NCBI RefSeq assembly: GCF_022288805.1
Contig: NZ_JAKOPM010000006.1
Location: 1 to 64,000 of the forward strand
DNA: 64,000 nt
Reading direction: 5' to 3'
DNA from: Corynebacterium yonathiae
GTDB lineage: Bacteria; Actinomycetota; Actinomycetes; Mycobacteriales; Mycobacteriaceae
Positions within the stretch are counted from its first letter, which is position 1. Every line of letters begins with the position of its first letter. Positions 20,216-30,600 of this stretch are shown in pieces. The position numbers were made by a program, and so were the translations under genes. The notes under the pieces were generated by a model. That model ran no database searches and was not told the DNA's origin. It saw only the letters and a program-made list of their open reading frames with translations.

Positions 20216-21529
20216 CTAAAAGGTGGAGTAAGAATGCTCGGCGGTGCGATTGAGTGAAACCTGGATGGCGCGATCCGCTTGAGGAAGAGCACGCTGGGGG
20301 CAATGCTCGCGCGGGCAAGCGGTACAACCAGGGCCGATAGGGGTGGCGGCGGATACGTCTAAATTAAGCGCATCGGCGTAGACAATGCGGTCGGCCTCAG
20401 AGATATCGCAGCCTAAGCCCACGGCGAACTCTTTGCGAGGGGTTCCCCAAGATTGTGCGGTTCCTTGCACAAAGCGGCCTATCCACAGGTAGGCGTGGCC
20501 ATCTGGCATGGCGGCTACCTGGCGGGTGATGCGATTGGGCGTCTCAAAGGCGCGGTGGACTACCCATAATGGGCATGACCCGCCCGAGCGGGCGAAGTGG
20601 AAGGCGGTGGAGGATTGGCGCTTGGAGATATTCCCAGCGCGGTCGGTGCGGATGAAGGAAAAGGGCACGCCGGTAAGGCCTGGGCGCTGGAGGGTGGCCA
20701 GGCGTTGTGCGGTGGTTTCGAAACCGGTGCCAAAGTAGTTGCACAAAAGGTCGATATCGTAGCGGGTCTCCTCAGCCATCGACAGGAACAGTTGGTAGGG
20801 CGTGGTGACAGCGGCCGCGAAGTACTGTGCAAGCCCTAAGGTAGCTAGTTCTTGCGCCTCGCCGGCAGGAAGCTCGGAGACGAGGTTATCGCAGACATCG
20901 CGGTAGGCGAGCAGGCAGTATTGGAGCGCCATTTCAAAGACCAATTGGGCTTCGGAAAGGCCGTCACGAAGCGCAAGCTCCCGGGTGTCTGGATCGAAGT
21001 CGCGGCGTGGTCCCGGCCGGGAAAAGCGGACGGTAACGCCGAGATCCTCGTGCATGCGGGACGCTAAACGTCCGCGGCGTAGCACCCGGTCACCGAGCTG
21101 GCCGGCGAGCTCTTCAGCTAGGACATCGAGCTCGTGGATGTAGTTATGGGCGTCGTAGAAAAAATCACGGACGAGCTCAAAAGGGGAGCGCTCCCGCGCT
21201 GGGGCGCGGGTGGCGACATCGACGAAACGGGGCATGAGCTCCGGAAAGCGCGAGGCTAGGTCGGCCAAGGAGTCTTCGGCAGCGTCGGGAAAGATGCGGC
21301 GCAGGTCGGTGATGGTGCGCGTATCGCGGTCGTCGGCGAAGTATCCGGGATCCACGTCGAAGCGCTGTGACAGCTGCATGAGCACGGTGACGGTGAGCGG
21401 GCGTTGATCGTTTTCGAGCTGGTTGAGGTAGCTGGTTGATAGTCCCAACTGTTTGGCCATCGCTACCTGTGTTAGCCCCCGCTGCTTGCGCAGTGCATGG
21501 ATTCGTGCCCCCGCATAATGCTTGGTCAT
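20216..21529 (-). CDS. prpR: PrpR, short-chain fatty acid metabolism regulator (XRE plus ImmA/IrrE-like domains)
   Basis: A 437-residue regulator with an N-terminal XRE helix-turn-helix (GLTQVAMAKQLGLSTSYLNQ, residues 19-38) and a long ScfR-type region with the sensor and a Cys cluster near the end (GCTACPREHCPQ). It belongs to the family of RamB and PrpR. The position, divergent from prpD-prpB-prpC, identifies it as PrpR, which in C. glutamicum activates these genes with 2-methylcitrate as coactivator. RamB itself is elsewhere in that species, so paralogue confusion is possible. Start is the ATG at 21529. Confidence 0.88.
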   Translation of the reverse strand: MTKHYAGARIHALRKQRGLTQVAMAKQLGLSTSYLNQLENDQRPLTVTVLMQLSQRFDVDPGYFADDRDTRTITDLRRIFPDAAEDSLADLASRFPELMPRFVDVATRAPARERSPFELVRDFFYDAHNYIHELDVLAEELAGQLGDRVLRRGRLASRMHEDLGVTVRFSRPGPRRDFDPDTRELALRDGLSEAQLVFEMALQYCLLAYRDVCDNLVSELPAGEAQELATLGLAQYFAAAVTTPYQLFLSMAEETRYDIDLLCNYFGTGFETTAQRLATLQRPGLTGVPFSFIRTDRAGNISKRQSSTAFHFARSGGSCPLWVVHRAFETPNRITRQVAAMPDGHAYLWIGRFVQGTAQSWGTPRKEFAVGLGCDISEADRIVYADALNLDVSAATPIGPGCTACPREHCPQRALPQADRAIQVSLNRTAEHSYSTF

Positions 21530-21564
21530 CGGTTGCTGTGCCGCCTTTCGCCGCCATGAGCAGT

Positions 21565-21590
21565 TGAAATCACAAACTTTGCAGATTTCA
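21565..21590. promoter_or_regulatory. candidate PrpR/RamB-type operator in the prpR-prpD gap
   Basis: TGAAATC (21565-21571) and GATTTCA (21584-21590) form a perfect seven-base inverted repeat. The 12-base centre holds AAACTTTGCA (21574-21583), close to the RamB consensus (A/C)A(A/C)TTTGCAAA as I remember it. It lies 36 bases upstream of prpR and about 105 bases upstream of prpD, suited to control of both. Confidence 0.55.
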
Positions 21591-21696
21591 CTGACTCATT
21601 CCGCTAGATTACACACACCATACTTATAGCGCGTGACACATTCAAGCATTTAGTGTGATCCACAACGCATTTACAGAGTGGAGGAGGACCCATCTA

Positions 21697-23208
21697 GTGA
21701 AGAACCACGAGGTAAGAACCCATAAATCCGCCGAGGATTTCCCCTATGAGGAGCACCTGGCGTACAAGGTGGCAGAAGTAGCCGCGGATCCCGTAGAGGT
21801 TCCCGCCGAGACCACCGACATGATCATCAACCGCATCATTGATAATGCGGCCGTGGCCATGGCGTCCGTAGCGCGTGGCTCGGTAACCTCTGCCCGCGTT
21901 ATGGCTCAGGCGCACCCGGTAAGTACGGGAGGGGCCACGGTATTTGGCGTGGACGGTACCTACTCGGCCGAATGGGCCGCGCTTGCCAACGGCACTGCTG
22001 TCCGCGAGCTGGATTATCACGATACTTTCCTGGCTGCCGAATACTCGCACCCCGGGGATAATATCCCGCCGTTGCTCGCTACTGCTCAGCATAAGGGGCT
22101 GAGCGGGCGAGACCTTATTCGAGGTATCGCTACCGGCTATGAAATCCAGGTCAACCTGGTGAAAGGCATGTGCCTGCACGAGTACAAGATTGACCATGTG
22201 GCACACCTCGGTCCCTCCGTGGCCGCCGGTATCGGCACCATGCTCGGACTAGATAAGGACACCATCTACCAGGCGGTGGGTCAGGCGCTGCACACCACTA
22301 CCGCCACCCGGCAATCCCGTAAGGGTCTGATTTCCTCTTGGAAGGCCTATGCCCCAGCTTTCGCGGGAAAGATGGCCATTGAAGCCGTTGACCGGACTAT
22401 GCGCGGCGAAGGTGCGCCGGCGCCCATCTGGGAAGGCGAGGATGGATTCATCGCGTGGATGCTGCATTCACCGGAGCGCACCTACACGGTCCCCTTGCCA
22501 GAGCTTGGCGAGGAAAAGCGCGCCATCTTGGATACCTATACCAAGGAGCACTCCGCTGAATACCAGGCCCAAGCGCCCATCGATATGGCCTTTGCGCTAA
22601 AGAAAACCTTGGCAGAAAAGGGCCTGCAGACTGCGGATATCGAGTCCATTGTTCTGCACACTTCGCATCATACGCACTATGTCATCGGTACCGGTGCCAA
22701 TGATCCACAAAAGATGGATCCCTCCGCCTCCCGCGAAACGCTGGATCACTCCATCATGTACATCTTTGCCGTAGCCCTCGAGGATGGCGAGTGGGATCAC
22801 GAGGCTTCCTATGCGCCTGAGCGAGCCAACCGCCCGGAGACCATCGAGCTGTGGCACAAGATTTCCACTGTCGAAGACCCCGAGTGGACCCGCCGCTATC
22901 ACTCCAATGACCTGTCTGAAAAGGCCTTTGGCGGCAAGGCTGTGATCACTTTCAAAGACGGCACGGTGGTAGAAGATGAGCGCGCCGTTGCTGACGCCCA
23001 CCCGCTTGGTGCCCGACCCTTTGCGCGCGAGCAATACATAGAGAAGTTCAGAAAACTCGCAAACGGCATCGTGGACGAGGCCGAACAAGAGCGCTTCCTC
23101 AACGCCGTCCAAAACTTGGAAAATCTCACTGACCTTACCGAGTTAAACGTGCGGGTGACCGATGCTCACCTCGCCGCCGCGCCCCAGAAACCGGAAGGAC
23201 TCTTCTAA
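21697..23208 (+). CDS. prpD: 2-methylcitrate dehydratase
   Basis: Second enzyme of the methylcitrate cycle, dehydrating 2-methylcitrate on the way to 2-methylisocitrate during propionate breakdown. The product has 503 residues, usual for PrpD (MmgE/PrpD fold). Typical segments are [20 protein letters not shown] near residue 105 and [19 protein letters not shown] near 200. I chose the GTG at 21697 because GAGGAGGA lies eight bases upstream; an in-frame GTG at 21655 has no such site. It heads the prpD-prpB-prpC operon, and its stop codon overlaps the prpB start. Confidence 0.95.
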   Translation: MKNHEVRTHKSAEDFPYEEHLAYKVAEVAADPVEVPAETTDMIINRIIDNAAVAMASVARGSVTSARVMAQAHPVSTGGATVFGVDGTYSAEWAALANGTAVRELDYHDTFLAAEYSHPGDNIPPLLATAQHKGLSGRDLIRGIATGYEIQVNLVKGMCLHEYKIDHVAHLGPSVAAGIGTMLGLDKDTIYQAVGQALHTTTATRQSRKGLISSWKAYAPAFAGKMAIEAVDRTMRGEGAPAPIWEGEDGFIAWMLHSPERTYTVPLPELGEEKRAILDTYTKEHSAEYQAQAPIDMAFALKKTLAEKGLQTADIESIVLHTSHHTHYVIGTGANDPQKMDPSASRETLDHSIMYIFAVALEDGEWDHEASYAPERANRPETIELWHKISTVEDPEWTRRYHSNDLSEKAFGGKAVITFKDGTVVEDERAVADAHPLGARPFAREQYIEKFRKLANGIVDEAEQERFLNAVQNLENLTDLTELNVRVTDAHLAAAPQKPEGLF

Positions 23209-24140
23209 TGGCTGGACTATTTGGCTCTTTGAAAACTCCGGCGGAAAAGCGCCAGCAATTCCGCGCCGACCTTGAATCCGGCACCATTACCCGATTGCCG
23301 GGCGCGTTCAATCCCCTGACCGCGCGCCTTATTCAGGATATCGGTGGTTTCGGCGGAGTTTATGTCTCCGGCGCGGTGCTGGCCAATGATTTGGGCCTTC
23401 CCGATATTGGCCTGACCACTTTGACTGAGGTGGCGCAGCGTTCGGGCCAGATTGGCCGCGCGACGGACCTGCCCGTGCTTGTCGACGCCGATACTGGCTT
23501 CGGCGAACCCATGTCCGCCGCCCGCACCATAGCCGCACTCGAAGACGCAGGCCTGGCCGGATGCCACCTGGAAGACCAAGTCAACCCGAAGCGCTGCGGC
23601 CACCTCGACGGCAAAGAAGTGGTGGACACAGATATTATGTTCCGCCGTATTAGCGCCGCGGTCAACGAGCGGCGCGACCCGAACTTCATTATCTGTGCCC
23701 GCACCGATGCCGCAGGAGTCAACGGCATCGATGACGCCATCGACCGTGCAAAGGCTTACGCCGATGCCGGTGCGGACCTTATCTTCACTGAGGCGTTGTA
23801 TCAGCCAGCAGACTTTGAAAAATTCCGCGCCGCTGTCGACACCCCGTTGCTGGCAAATATGACCGAATTCGGCAAAACCGAGTTGCTTTCGGCGCAACAG
23901 CTAGAAGACCTCGGCTATAACGCAGTCATCTGGCCCGTCTCCACCTTCCGTGTGGCTATGGGCGCTACCGAAGATTTCCTGCGGGATATGCATGAAACCG
24001 GCTTGCAAACCGACTGGCTCGAGCGCATGCAACACCGTTCCCGCCTTTATGAGCTGGTGCGTTACGAGGAATACAACGACTTCGACAAATCCGTATTCAC
24101 CTATTCCAAAGACACCTACCGTCCCACCTTCGAAAGCTAA
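23208..24140 (+). CDS. prpB: 2-methylisocitrate lyase
   Basis: Splits 2-methylisocitrate into pyruvate and succinate, the last step of the methylcitrate cycle. The 310-residue length is normal. The catalytic loop is NPKRCGHLDGKEVV with Cys near residue 130, and the metal-binding Asp residues are in VDADTGFGEP. The ATG overlaps the prpD stop (TAATG), so the two are translationally coupled. prpC follows after 14 bases. Confidence 0.96.
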   Translation: MAGLFGSLKTPAEKRQQFRADLESGTITRLPGAFNPLTARLIQDIGGFGGVYVSGAVLANDLGLPDIGLTTLTEVAQRSGQIGRATDLPVLVDADTGFGEPMSAARTIAALEDAGLAGCHLEDQVNPKRCGHLDGKEVVDTDIMFRRISAAVNERRDPNFIICARTDAAGVNGIDDAIDRAKAYADAGADLIFTEALYQPADFEKFRAAVDTPLLANMTEFGKTELLSAQQLEDLGYNAVIWPVSTFRVAMGATEDFLRDMHETGLQTDWLERMQHRSRLYELVRYEEYNDFDKSVFTYSKDTYRPTFES

Positions 24141-24154
24141 GGAGAACTTACACC

Positions 24155-25312
24155 ATGTCCGATAAGAACCAGACCCCCGAAATCCGTAAGGGCCTGTATG
24201 GCGTCGTCGTCGATGAGACTGCCGTGTCCAAGGTCGTTCCTGAGACCAACTCACTGACCTACCGCGGCTATCCCGTCCAAGAGCTTGCCCGCTATTGCTC
24301 CTTCGAGGAAGTGGCCTATCTGCTGTGGAACGGCAAGCTGCCGGGACAGGAATCCCTCATCCGCTTCTCTGCCCGCGAGAAAGCCCTGCGCCACTTGGAG
24401 CGCCATGTCATTGACCTCATTATGTCCATGCCGCTGTCGTGCCACCCAATGGACGTCCTGCGTACCGCCATTTCCTATATCGGTTCCCAAGACCCAGAGG
24501 AATACACCAAAGACTCTGAACATATCCGTCGCACCGCGCTTGAGCTAATGGCCAAGATTCCGACCATCATTGCTCTTGATATCCGACGCCGCCGCGGTGA
24601 AGGCTACATCCAACCTTCTCGCAAGAAGGGCTTTGCGGAGAACTTCCTGTGGATGGTCTTCGGTGATGAGGAAGGCTCCCCAGCTACCAACCGCGCCGAT
24701 ATCGAGGCCTTTGATAAGTCCCTCATCCTCTACGCTGAGCACTCTTTTAACGCCTCCACCTTCGCTGCCCGCGTGGTGACCTCCACTATGTCCGATACGT
24801 ACTCCGCCATTGTTGCGGCCATCGGCGCTCTCAAGGGGCCATTGCATGGCGGTGCCAACGAGGCAGTTATGAAGAACTTCCTGGAGGTTGGCGATCCTGC
24901 CAAGGCCGAAGAATGGACCAAGAAGAAGCTGGCCAACAAGGAACTGGTCATGGGCTTTGGCCACCGCGTTTACAAAAACGGCGATTCCCGAGTTCCCACC
25001 ATGGAGGCCGCCTTTAAGGAGCTGGCCGAACAACACGACCAGACCCAATGGATTGAAATGTACGACATAATGGCCAAGACGATGGAGGATAATACCTCCA
25101 TCAAGATCAAGCCTAACCTCGATTTTCCCGCTGGCCCTGCCTATCACATCTTGGGTTTCGACATTGAATTCTTCACGCCAATCTTTGTCATGGCCCGCAT
25201 TACCGGTTGGACCGCGCACATTGTGGAGCAGAACGAGAATAACTCACTTATTCGTCCGCTATCCGCGTATAACGGCGAGGAGCAGCGTTCGGTCCCGCCG
25301 AAGTCCTTCTAA
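24155..25312 (+). CDS. prpC: 2-methylcitrate synthase
   Basis: Condenses propionyl-CoA with oxaloacetate to 2-methylcitrate; many such enzymes also make citrate. The 385-residue length fits the short type II-independent citrate-synthase class. Catalytic regions are LHGGANEAVM (His near 231), GFGHRVYKNGDSR (near 268-280) and the late PNLDFPAGPAYHILG with the catalytic Asp. TAAGGAG precedes the ATG. It ends the prp operon, and a long hairpin follows. Confidence 0.95.
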   Translation: MSDKNQTPEIRKGLYGVVVDETAVSKVVPETNSLTYRGYPVQELARYCSFEEVAYLLWNGKLPGQESLIRFSAREKALRHLERHVIDLIMSMPLSCHPMDVLRTAISYIGSQDPEEYTKDSEHIRRTALELMAKIPTIIALDIRRRRGEGYIQPSRKKGFAENFLWMVFGDEEGSPATNRADIEAFDKSLILYAEHSFNASTFAARVVTSTMSDTYSAIVAAIGALKGPLHGGANEAVMKNFLEVGDPAKAEEWTKKKLANKELVMGFGHRVYKNGDSRVPTMEAAFKELAEQHDQTQWIEMYDIMAKTMEDNTSIKIKPNLDFPAGPAYHILGFDIEFFTPIFVMARITGWTAHIVEQNENNSLIRPLSAYNGEEQRSVPPKSF

Positions 25313-25317
25313 AACGT

Positions 25318-25370
25318 GTCAGCTCCCTCACATTCCGGCACCGTCACGTTGGCCGGAGTGGGGGGCTGAC
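25318..25370 (+). terminator. hairpin after prpC
   Basis: GTCAGC-TCCCTCAC-TTCCGGC pairs with GCCGGAGTGGGGGG-CTGAC over most of its length. It has a strong stem but no T-run, so termination may rely on Rho or only be partial. It lies between prpC and a converging gene. Confidence 0.55.
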
Positions 25371-25399
25371 ATACTTGTCGGGGCTTTTCTGCGGTCGGG

Positions 25400-26083
25400 T
25401 TATGGCTGGATACGCCGCGCCAGGAGGTGAATTGCTGCGGTGCAGATAAGGACCGCTAAACCAGCGAAGAAAAACATGCCGGGCCATGGGGCGCCGATTT
25501 CTACAGCTCCAAATGATTCAGCGAGAGTAATCACGATGCCATCCGCTAGGAATAGGCCGACGATGATGCCGGCGATTAGTAGGAGCCGAACGAATAGGGA
25601 GCTTTGGTTTGCGCTACTTACTACCACACCGATGAGTGCGCCAATGTATCCGGTTATGAGGTGGCCACAGGCAAAGCTACCGAAGGTTGCCGCGTAGCAA
25701 AACGGAAGGCTGGCTTCTACAGCGCCGGGGGTGATTGCCCACGAAGAATTCGCGTACGCACCCGACTGCAGCGCGATGTAGTAAGCGGCCCAGGCGACGG
25801 CTCCAAAAATGAGCGCGGCTAGCCACAGCGTCGCGTGCATGCTGGTAAGCCATTGCCGGGGCCGCATCCCTAGACTGCGCAAGGAACGGTATTCGGTTGC
25901 GGCGAAGGCACAGTAGAGTCCCCACATAAAGACTGCGAAGATTCCCCAGCCGGTTGGATTGGCGCCGATGGCAGAGGGATCGCTGGGGACAGCATACGGG
26001 AGGACCCACAGCAAAACGACGATGATGCTTATCACGATGAGCGCTTTGGCGGCATTGAGGTTGAAGGTCTTCAGTAGCTTCAT
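25400..26083 (-). CDS. membrane protein, likely ABC-2-type permease partner
   Basis: A 227-residue protein with about six hydrophobic segments and few charged residues. It follows an ABC ATPase gene by two bases, so it is most likely the membrane part of that transporter. No signature of a substrate class is visible. With the upstream GntR gene it forms a three-gene module of the YtrA/B type found in Gram-positive bacteria, in which drug or cell-wall stress is often the signal; that link is inference here. Confidence 0.7.
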   Translation of the reverse strand: MKLLKTFNLNAAKALIVISIIVVLLWVLPYAVPSDPSAIGANPTGWGIFAVFMWGLYCAFAATEYRSLRSLGMRPRQWLTSMHATLWLAALIFGAVAWAAYYIALQSGAYANSSWAITPGAVEASLPFCYAATFGSFACGHLITGYIGALIGVVVSSANQSSLFVRLLLIAGIIVGLFLADGIVITLAESFGAVEIGAPWPGMFFFAGLAVLICTAAIHLLARRIQP

Positions 26084-26085
26084 GA

Positions 26086-26940
26086 CTAGGACTCCTCTTG
26101 TGGGGTGCGGGTGGATTCGTGGGCGCGGGAGACAAGGGAATCGATGAGCTGGCCGTCGTCAAGGTAGGAGACGGTGATTTGAGCGGCGGCTGCGGTATCG
26201 GCCGGGAACGGGGCCGGGCACCACGCGTGCACCTTGGAGGTGGAGCCAAGGGAGGAGTGGTGGAGGGGGAGGGCGTCGGCAAGTGCGAGTGCTTGCTCCA
26301 CGTCCTTGGTGCTGCCGCTAATGACGGGGTAGTGCGGCCGTTGGGATTCCAGGTCGGTGGGTTTATTGACCGTGCCGTCGTGCACGGTAATGACGTGGTC
26401 AACCAGGCCGACGAGGTCTTCGGCGCGGTGGGAAGAAAGCACCAGCAGCCAGTCCGGGGTGCCGGAGGCGTGGGCGATGATGAGCTCGCGCAGGCGCGTG
26501 CGCGTTGGCGCGTCCAGGCCATTGAAAGGCTCATCGAGGAGGGTGATCGGCGTGCGCGCAGCCAGGGCAGTGGCACAGGCAACTAGTTGGCGCTGGCCGG
26601 TGCTTAAAGAGCGGTTCTTGCTGCGCTTGTCGACACCCACCTTATCCAACAGCTCCTCCGCATACCCCACGTCGAAACCCTCGCGCACATGCTGTGCGGC
26701 GCGCAGGTGCTGGGCCACGGTGGAACCGGAGAGCGAAATATCGGCGCCGGTGCGCGCAATCGCTACCTGTGGGGTATCGATGCTGCCCTTGGTAGGGAGG
26801 AATCCCGCTATCGTGCGCAGGAGCGTGGTCTTGCCAGCGCCATTGGGGCCGATAAGCCCATACATGCCGGCGGTGAGATCCAGGTGTGGCACGTGCAGGC
26901 GGCGCTTGCAGCTGACATTGTGCATATTAAGGTGCGTCAT
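26086..26940 (-). CDS. ABC transporter ATP-binding protein
   Basis: A 284-residue ATPase with Walker A GPNGAGKTT (residues 31-39), signature LSTGQ (112-116), Walker B ITLLDEP (132-138) and an H-loop in VLSSHRAED. The C-terminal 80 residues beyond the ATPase core show no known domain. It overlaps the upstream GntR gene by 14 bases and precedes a membrane protein by two bases, so it powers that permease. Substrate unknown. Confidence 0.88.
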   Translation of the reverse strand: MTHLNMHNVSCKRRLHVPHLDLTAGMYGLIGPNGAGKTTLLRTIAGFLPTKGSIDTPQVAIARTGADISLSGSTVAQHLRAAQHVREGFDVGYAEELLDKVGVDKRSKNRSLSTGQRQLVACATALAARTPITLLDEPFNGLDAPTRTRLRELIIAHASGTPDWLLVLSSHRAEDLVGLVDHVITVHDGTVNKPTDLESQRPHYPVISGSTKDVEQALALADALPLHHSSLGSTSKVHAWCPAPFPADTAAAAQITVSYLDDGQLIDSLVSRAHESTRTPQEES

Positions 26941-27295
26941 GATGGTCTCCTTCGGCTTCGATGAGGTCGGCGATATCGCTGGCGCTTAAGCCCAGCGCGG
27001 CTCCTTCCTTGAGGAGAGGCACGATGAAGTCTTCCCTGAGCGCCTCTTGGCGTTGGTGGCGTACCTTGTCGCGCGCGCCTTCGCGCACAAACATGCCCAG
27101 GCCGCGTCGCTTTTCCAGCAGGCCTTCCTCGAAGAGGACGGTTAGTGCCTTTGCGGAGGTAGTGGGGTTGACGGAATGGAAAGCTGAAAGCTCATTGGTA
27201 CTGGGGGCGCGTTCTCCCTCGGGGAGTTCGCCGGAAATAATCATGTCTCTGATTCCTCCTGCCAGCTGTTGATAAATAGGCCGAGTATCGCTCAT
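26927..27295 (-). CDS. GntR-family (YtrA-like) transcriptional regulator
   Basis: A 122-residue regulator with an N-terminal winged helix (residues 5-72; RAPSTNELSAFHSVNPTTSA is the recognition part) and a short C-terminal helical tail, the YtrA-type layout lacking a ligand-binding domain. It heads the module with the ABC ATPase and membrane protein and probably represses it. A symmetrical operator candidate overlaps its promoter just upstream. Confidence 0.88.
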   Translation of the reverse strand: MSDTRPIYQQLAGGIRDMIISGELPEGERAPSTNELSAFHSVNPTTSAKALTVLFEEGLLEKRRGLGMFVREGARDKVRHQRQEALREDFIVPLLKEGAALGLSASDIADLIEAEGDHHDAP

Positions 27296-27343
27296 GGTGC
27301 GGCCTCTCGTGCATGCGACATGTGATTCCTTCCCTGGTGTATG

Positions 27344-27393
27344 GGTTTACCACCTATGTGGGTAACCATATAGCCGGGGAGGCGTTTGGTCAA
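27344..27393 (-). promoter_or_regulatory. GntR-module promoter with overlapping operator
   Basis: On the minus strand TTGACC (27393-27388), a 17-base spacer and TATGGT (27370-27365) make a good sigma-70-type promoter. Overlapping the -10, GGTT-N2-CCAC-N4-GTGG-N2-AACC (27344-27367) is a perfectly symmetric site on the conserved positions, the size and symmetry expected for a YtrA-type GntR dimer. This suggests autorepression. Confidence 0.6.
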
Positions 27394-27446
27394 CAACGGT
27401 TTACTTGGGTACGCAGGTGTCCCCGCTGCATATTTTGTTGAGGTAA

Positions 27447-27457
27447 AAATTTGCAAG
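27447..27457. promoter_or_regulatory. RamB-like box upstream of pyc
   Basis: AAATTTGCAAG differs by one base from the RamB consensus form AAATTTGCAAA as I remember it. It lies about 200 bases before the pyc start and next to possible promoter elements, so it may adapt pyc expression to acetate or related carbon sources. Confidence 0.45.
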
Positions 27458-27655
27458 ATTTACAGAATAGCTAACCCTGTTATTACTGGTCGGACTGCAG
27501 AAACCACCCGTTCAACGGTTTAAGCGCTGGATAGTGTGGCAAACTCCGCTTGAAAATGGGCAGACAAGGAAGGTTTCGATCTCTAAACTGAGATACGGAT
27601 CACCCAAGAGGAGGTGCTGTATCGCAGTACCTTCCGAGTTGAAAGGAACACAGAA

Positions 27656-30600
27656 GTGGCTAATCCCGCGCTTCCATCGTTCAAAAAGATTCTGGTAGCC
27701 AACCGTGGCGAAATCGCCGTGCGTGCATTCCGTGCTGCCTTCGAGACCGGGGCAAAGACCGTCGCGGTCTATCCTCGCGAAGACCGAAACTCCTTCCACC
27801 GCGCCTTCGCGGATGAGGCCGTCCGCATCGGCGCCGAGGGGCAGCCGGTCAAGGCATACTTGGACATTGATGAGATTATCCGCGCCGCCAAGAAGGCCGA
27901 AGCGGATGCCATTTACCCCGGCTACGGATTCCTTTCGGAGCGCGCAGATTTAGCCCGTGCGTGTGAGGACAATGGCATTAAGTTCATTGGTCCGACCCCA
28001 AGCACGTTGGACCTCACCGGTGATAAGGCTGCTGCAGTTAGTGCGGCGAAGGAAGCTGGGTTGCCGACGTTGCAGGACTCGGAGCCATCGACGGACGTCG
28101 ATAAGCTGGTCGAATATTCCAAGGACTTTAACTTCCCTGTCTTCGTTAAGGCTGTCGCCGGTGGCGGCGGGCGCGGCATGCGCTTCGTGGAATCTGAGGA
28201 TCAGCTGCGCGAAAAGGCGGCCGAGGCTTCGCGCGAGGCGGAGGCGGCGTTCGGTGACGGCAGCGTGTACCTAGAGACCGCGGTCATCAAACCACAGCAC
28301 ATCGAGGTGCAGATTCTGGCCGATAGCCAGGGCAATGTGGTGCACCTCTTCGAGCGTGACTGCTCGGTGCAGCGCCGCCACCAGAAGGTGGTCGAGATTG
28401 CGCCGGCGCCGTCGCTGGATTCCGAGCTGCGTGACCGCATCTGCCAGGATGCGGTGAAGTTCTGTGAGCACATTAATTACGAGGGCGCGGGCACCGTGGA
28501 ATTCCTCGTCGATGAGCGCGGCAATCACGTCTTCATTGAGATGAACCCGCGTGTGCAGGTGGAGCACACCGTGACCGAGGAAATTACCGGCGTAGATATC
28601 GTCAAGGCCCAGATGAATATCGCGGCCGGCGCTTCGCTGGAAGATATTCACCTCGCTCAGGACAAGATTTCCATTACCGGGTCTGCTCTGCAGTGCCGCA
28701 TTACCACCGAGGACCCTAATAACGGTTTCCGTCCGGATACCGGCACGCTGACTGCGTATCGTTCGCCGGGCGGCGCTGGCGTGCGCTTGGATGGTGCAAC
28801 CTCCGTGGGCGCAGAAGTATCGCCGAACTTCGACTCCCTGCTGGTGAAGATGACCTGCCGCGGCGTCACTTTCGAGCAGGCCGTGCAGCGCGCCCAGCGT
28901 GCGCTCAACGAGTTCACCGTCTCCGGCGTGGCCACCAATATCGGATTCTTGCGCGCCCTGCTGCGCGAGCCGGACTTCACTCAGACCCGCGTGGACACCG
29001 GATTCATCAATGCACACCCGCACCTGCTCAAGGCTCCGCCGGCAGTCGATGAGTCTGGTCGAATTCTCGAGTACATCGCGGAGACCACAGTTAATAAGCC
29101 CAACGGTAAGCGCCCGACGGCGCTGCGCCCCTTTGATAAGCTCCCCGAGCTAGACCTTTCCGAGCCGCTGCCGCGCGGTTCCCGAGATGACCTGCTCGAG
29201 TTTGGTCCGCAAAAGTGGGCGGAGAAGATCCGTCAGCAGAATGCGCTGATGGTTACGGATACCACCTTCCGCGACGCCCACCAGTCCCTGCTGGCTACCC
29301 GCGTGCGTAGTACCGCCCTGGTTTCTGCAGCCGAAGCCGTAGCCCGCATGACCCCGAACCTGTTCTCGGTCGAGGCATGGGGTGGTGCGACTTATGACGT
29401 CGCCATGCGCTTCCTCCACGAGGACCCTTGGGTCCGCCTGGACATGCTGCGCGAGGCTATGCCAAACCAGAACATCCAGATGCTCCTGCGCGGACGCAAT
29501 ACTGTGGGCTATACCCCGTACCCGGATTCGGTCTGCCGCGGCTTTGTCCAGGAAGCAGCCAAGTCCGGCGTGGACGTTTTCCGCATCTTTGATGCTCTTA
29601 ACGACGTCTCCCAGATGCGCCCTGCCATCGATGCCGTCCTCGAGACCAATACCACCGTTGCTGAGGTGGCCATGGCGTACTCCGGTGACCTTTCGTCGCC
29701 GAAGGAGAACCTGTACACGCTGGATTACTACCTCAAGCTGGCCGAGCAGATTGTAGAGTCCGGAGCCCATATCCTTGCCATCAAGGATATGGCCGGTCTG
29801 CTGCGCCCTGAGGCCGCTTCCAAGCTGGTTATGGCGCTGCGCAAGGAATTCGACCTGCCGGTGCACGTGCACACGCACGATACCGCGGGCGGCCAGATGG
29901 CTACCTACTATGCGGCCGCCTTGTCCGGTGCCGACATCGTCGACGGCGCCTCCGCGCCGCTGGCCGGTACCACCTCGCAACCGTCGCTGTCCGCCCTTAT
30001 CGCAGCGTTCTCCCAGTCCAAGCGCGATACCGGTATCGACCTGCAGGCCGTATCGGATCTCGAGCCCTACTGGGAAGCCGTGCGCCAGCTCTACGCCCCG
30101 TTTGAAAACGGCATCCCTGGCCCGACTGGTCGCGTGTACAAGCACGAAATTCCGGGCGGCCAGCTGTCCAACCTGCGTGCGCAGGCCGTTGCCCTCGGCT
30201 TGGCAGACCGCTTCGAGGTCATCGAGGATACCTACGCTGCAGTCAACGAGATGCTGGGCCGTCCGACCAAGGTCACCCCGTCCTCCAAGGTTGTGGGCGA
30301 TCTTGCCCTTCACCTTGTCGGTGCAGGCGTAGACCCGAAGGACTTCGCTGCCAACCCCACCAAGTTCGATATTCCGGACTCCGTCAACCAGTTCCTCCGC
30401 GGCCAGCTCGGTACCCCTCCGGGCGGTTGGCCGGAGCTGCGCGATAAGGTACTCGATGGCCGCGAGGAAACCGGCGCCAAGGTGAGCGAGGTTCCTGCGG
30501 AAGAGCAACCGCATCTGGAATCCGATAACTCGGATGAGCGCCGCGCCAGCCTGAATCGCCTGCTATTCCCGAAGCAGTTCGAGGAATTCAACGAGTTCCG

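Larger units (their letters stand above)
27296..27655. other. divergent intergenic region between the GntR module and pyc
   Basis: A 360-base gap with no gene. The left part holds the GntR promoter and operator (27344-27393). The middle holds a RamB-like box (27447-27457) and an AT-rich stretch with possible pyc promoter elements (TTGAGG at 27438, TACAGA at 27461). The right part is a long pyc leader ending in GAAAGGA before the GTG. No terminator or RNA gene was recognised. Confidence 0.6.

Noticed and set aside
20216-21529. RamB as the identity of the XRE regulator beside prpD
   Set aside because: Same family, but the divergent position next to the prp operon fits PrpR.
27614-27655. Earlier start for pyc
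   Set aside because: The added 14 residues do not match Pyc and the GAAAGGA site fits the GTG at 27656.
29150-30514. A 454-codon open frame opposite pyc
   Set aside because: Antisense shadow of pyc with low-complexity composition and no start signal.
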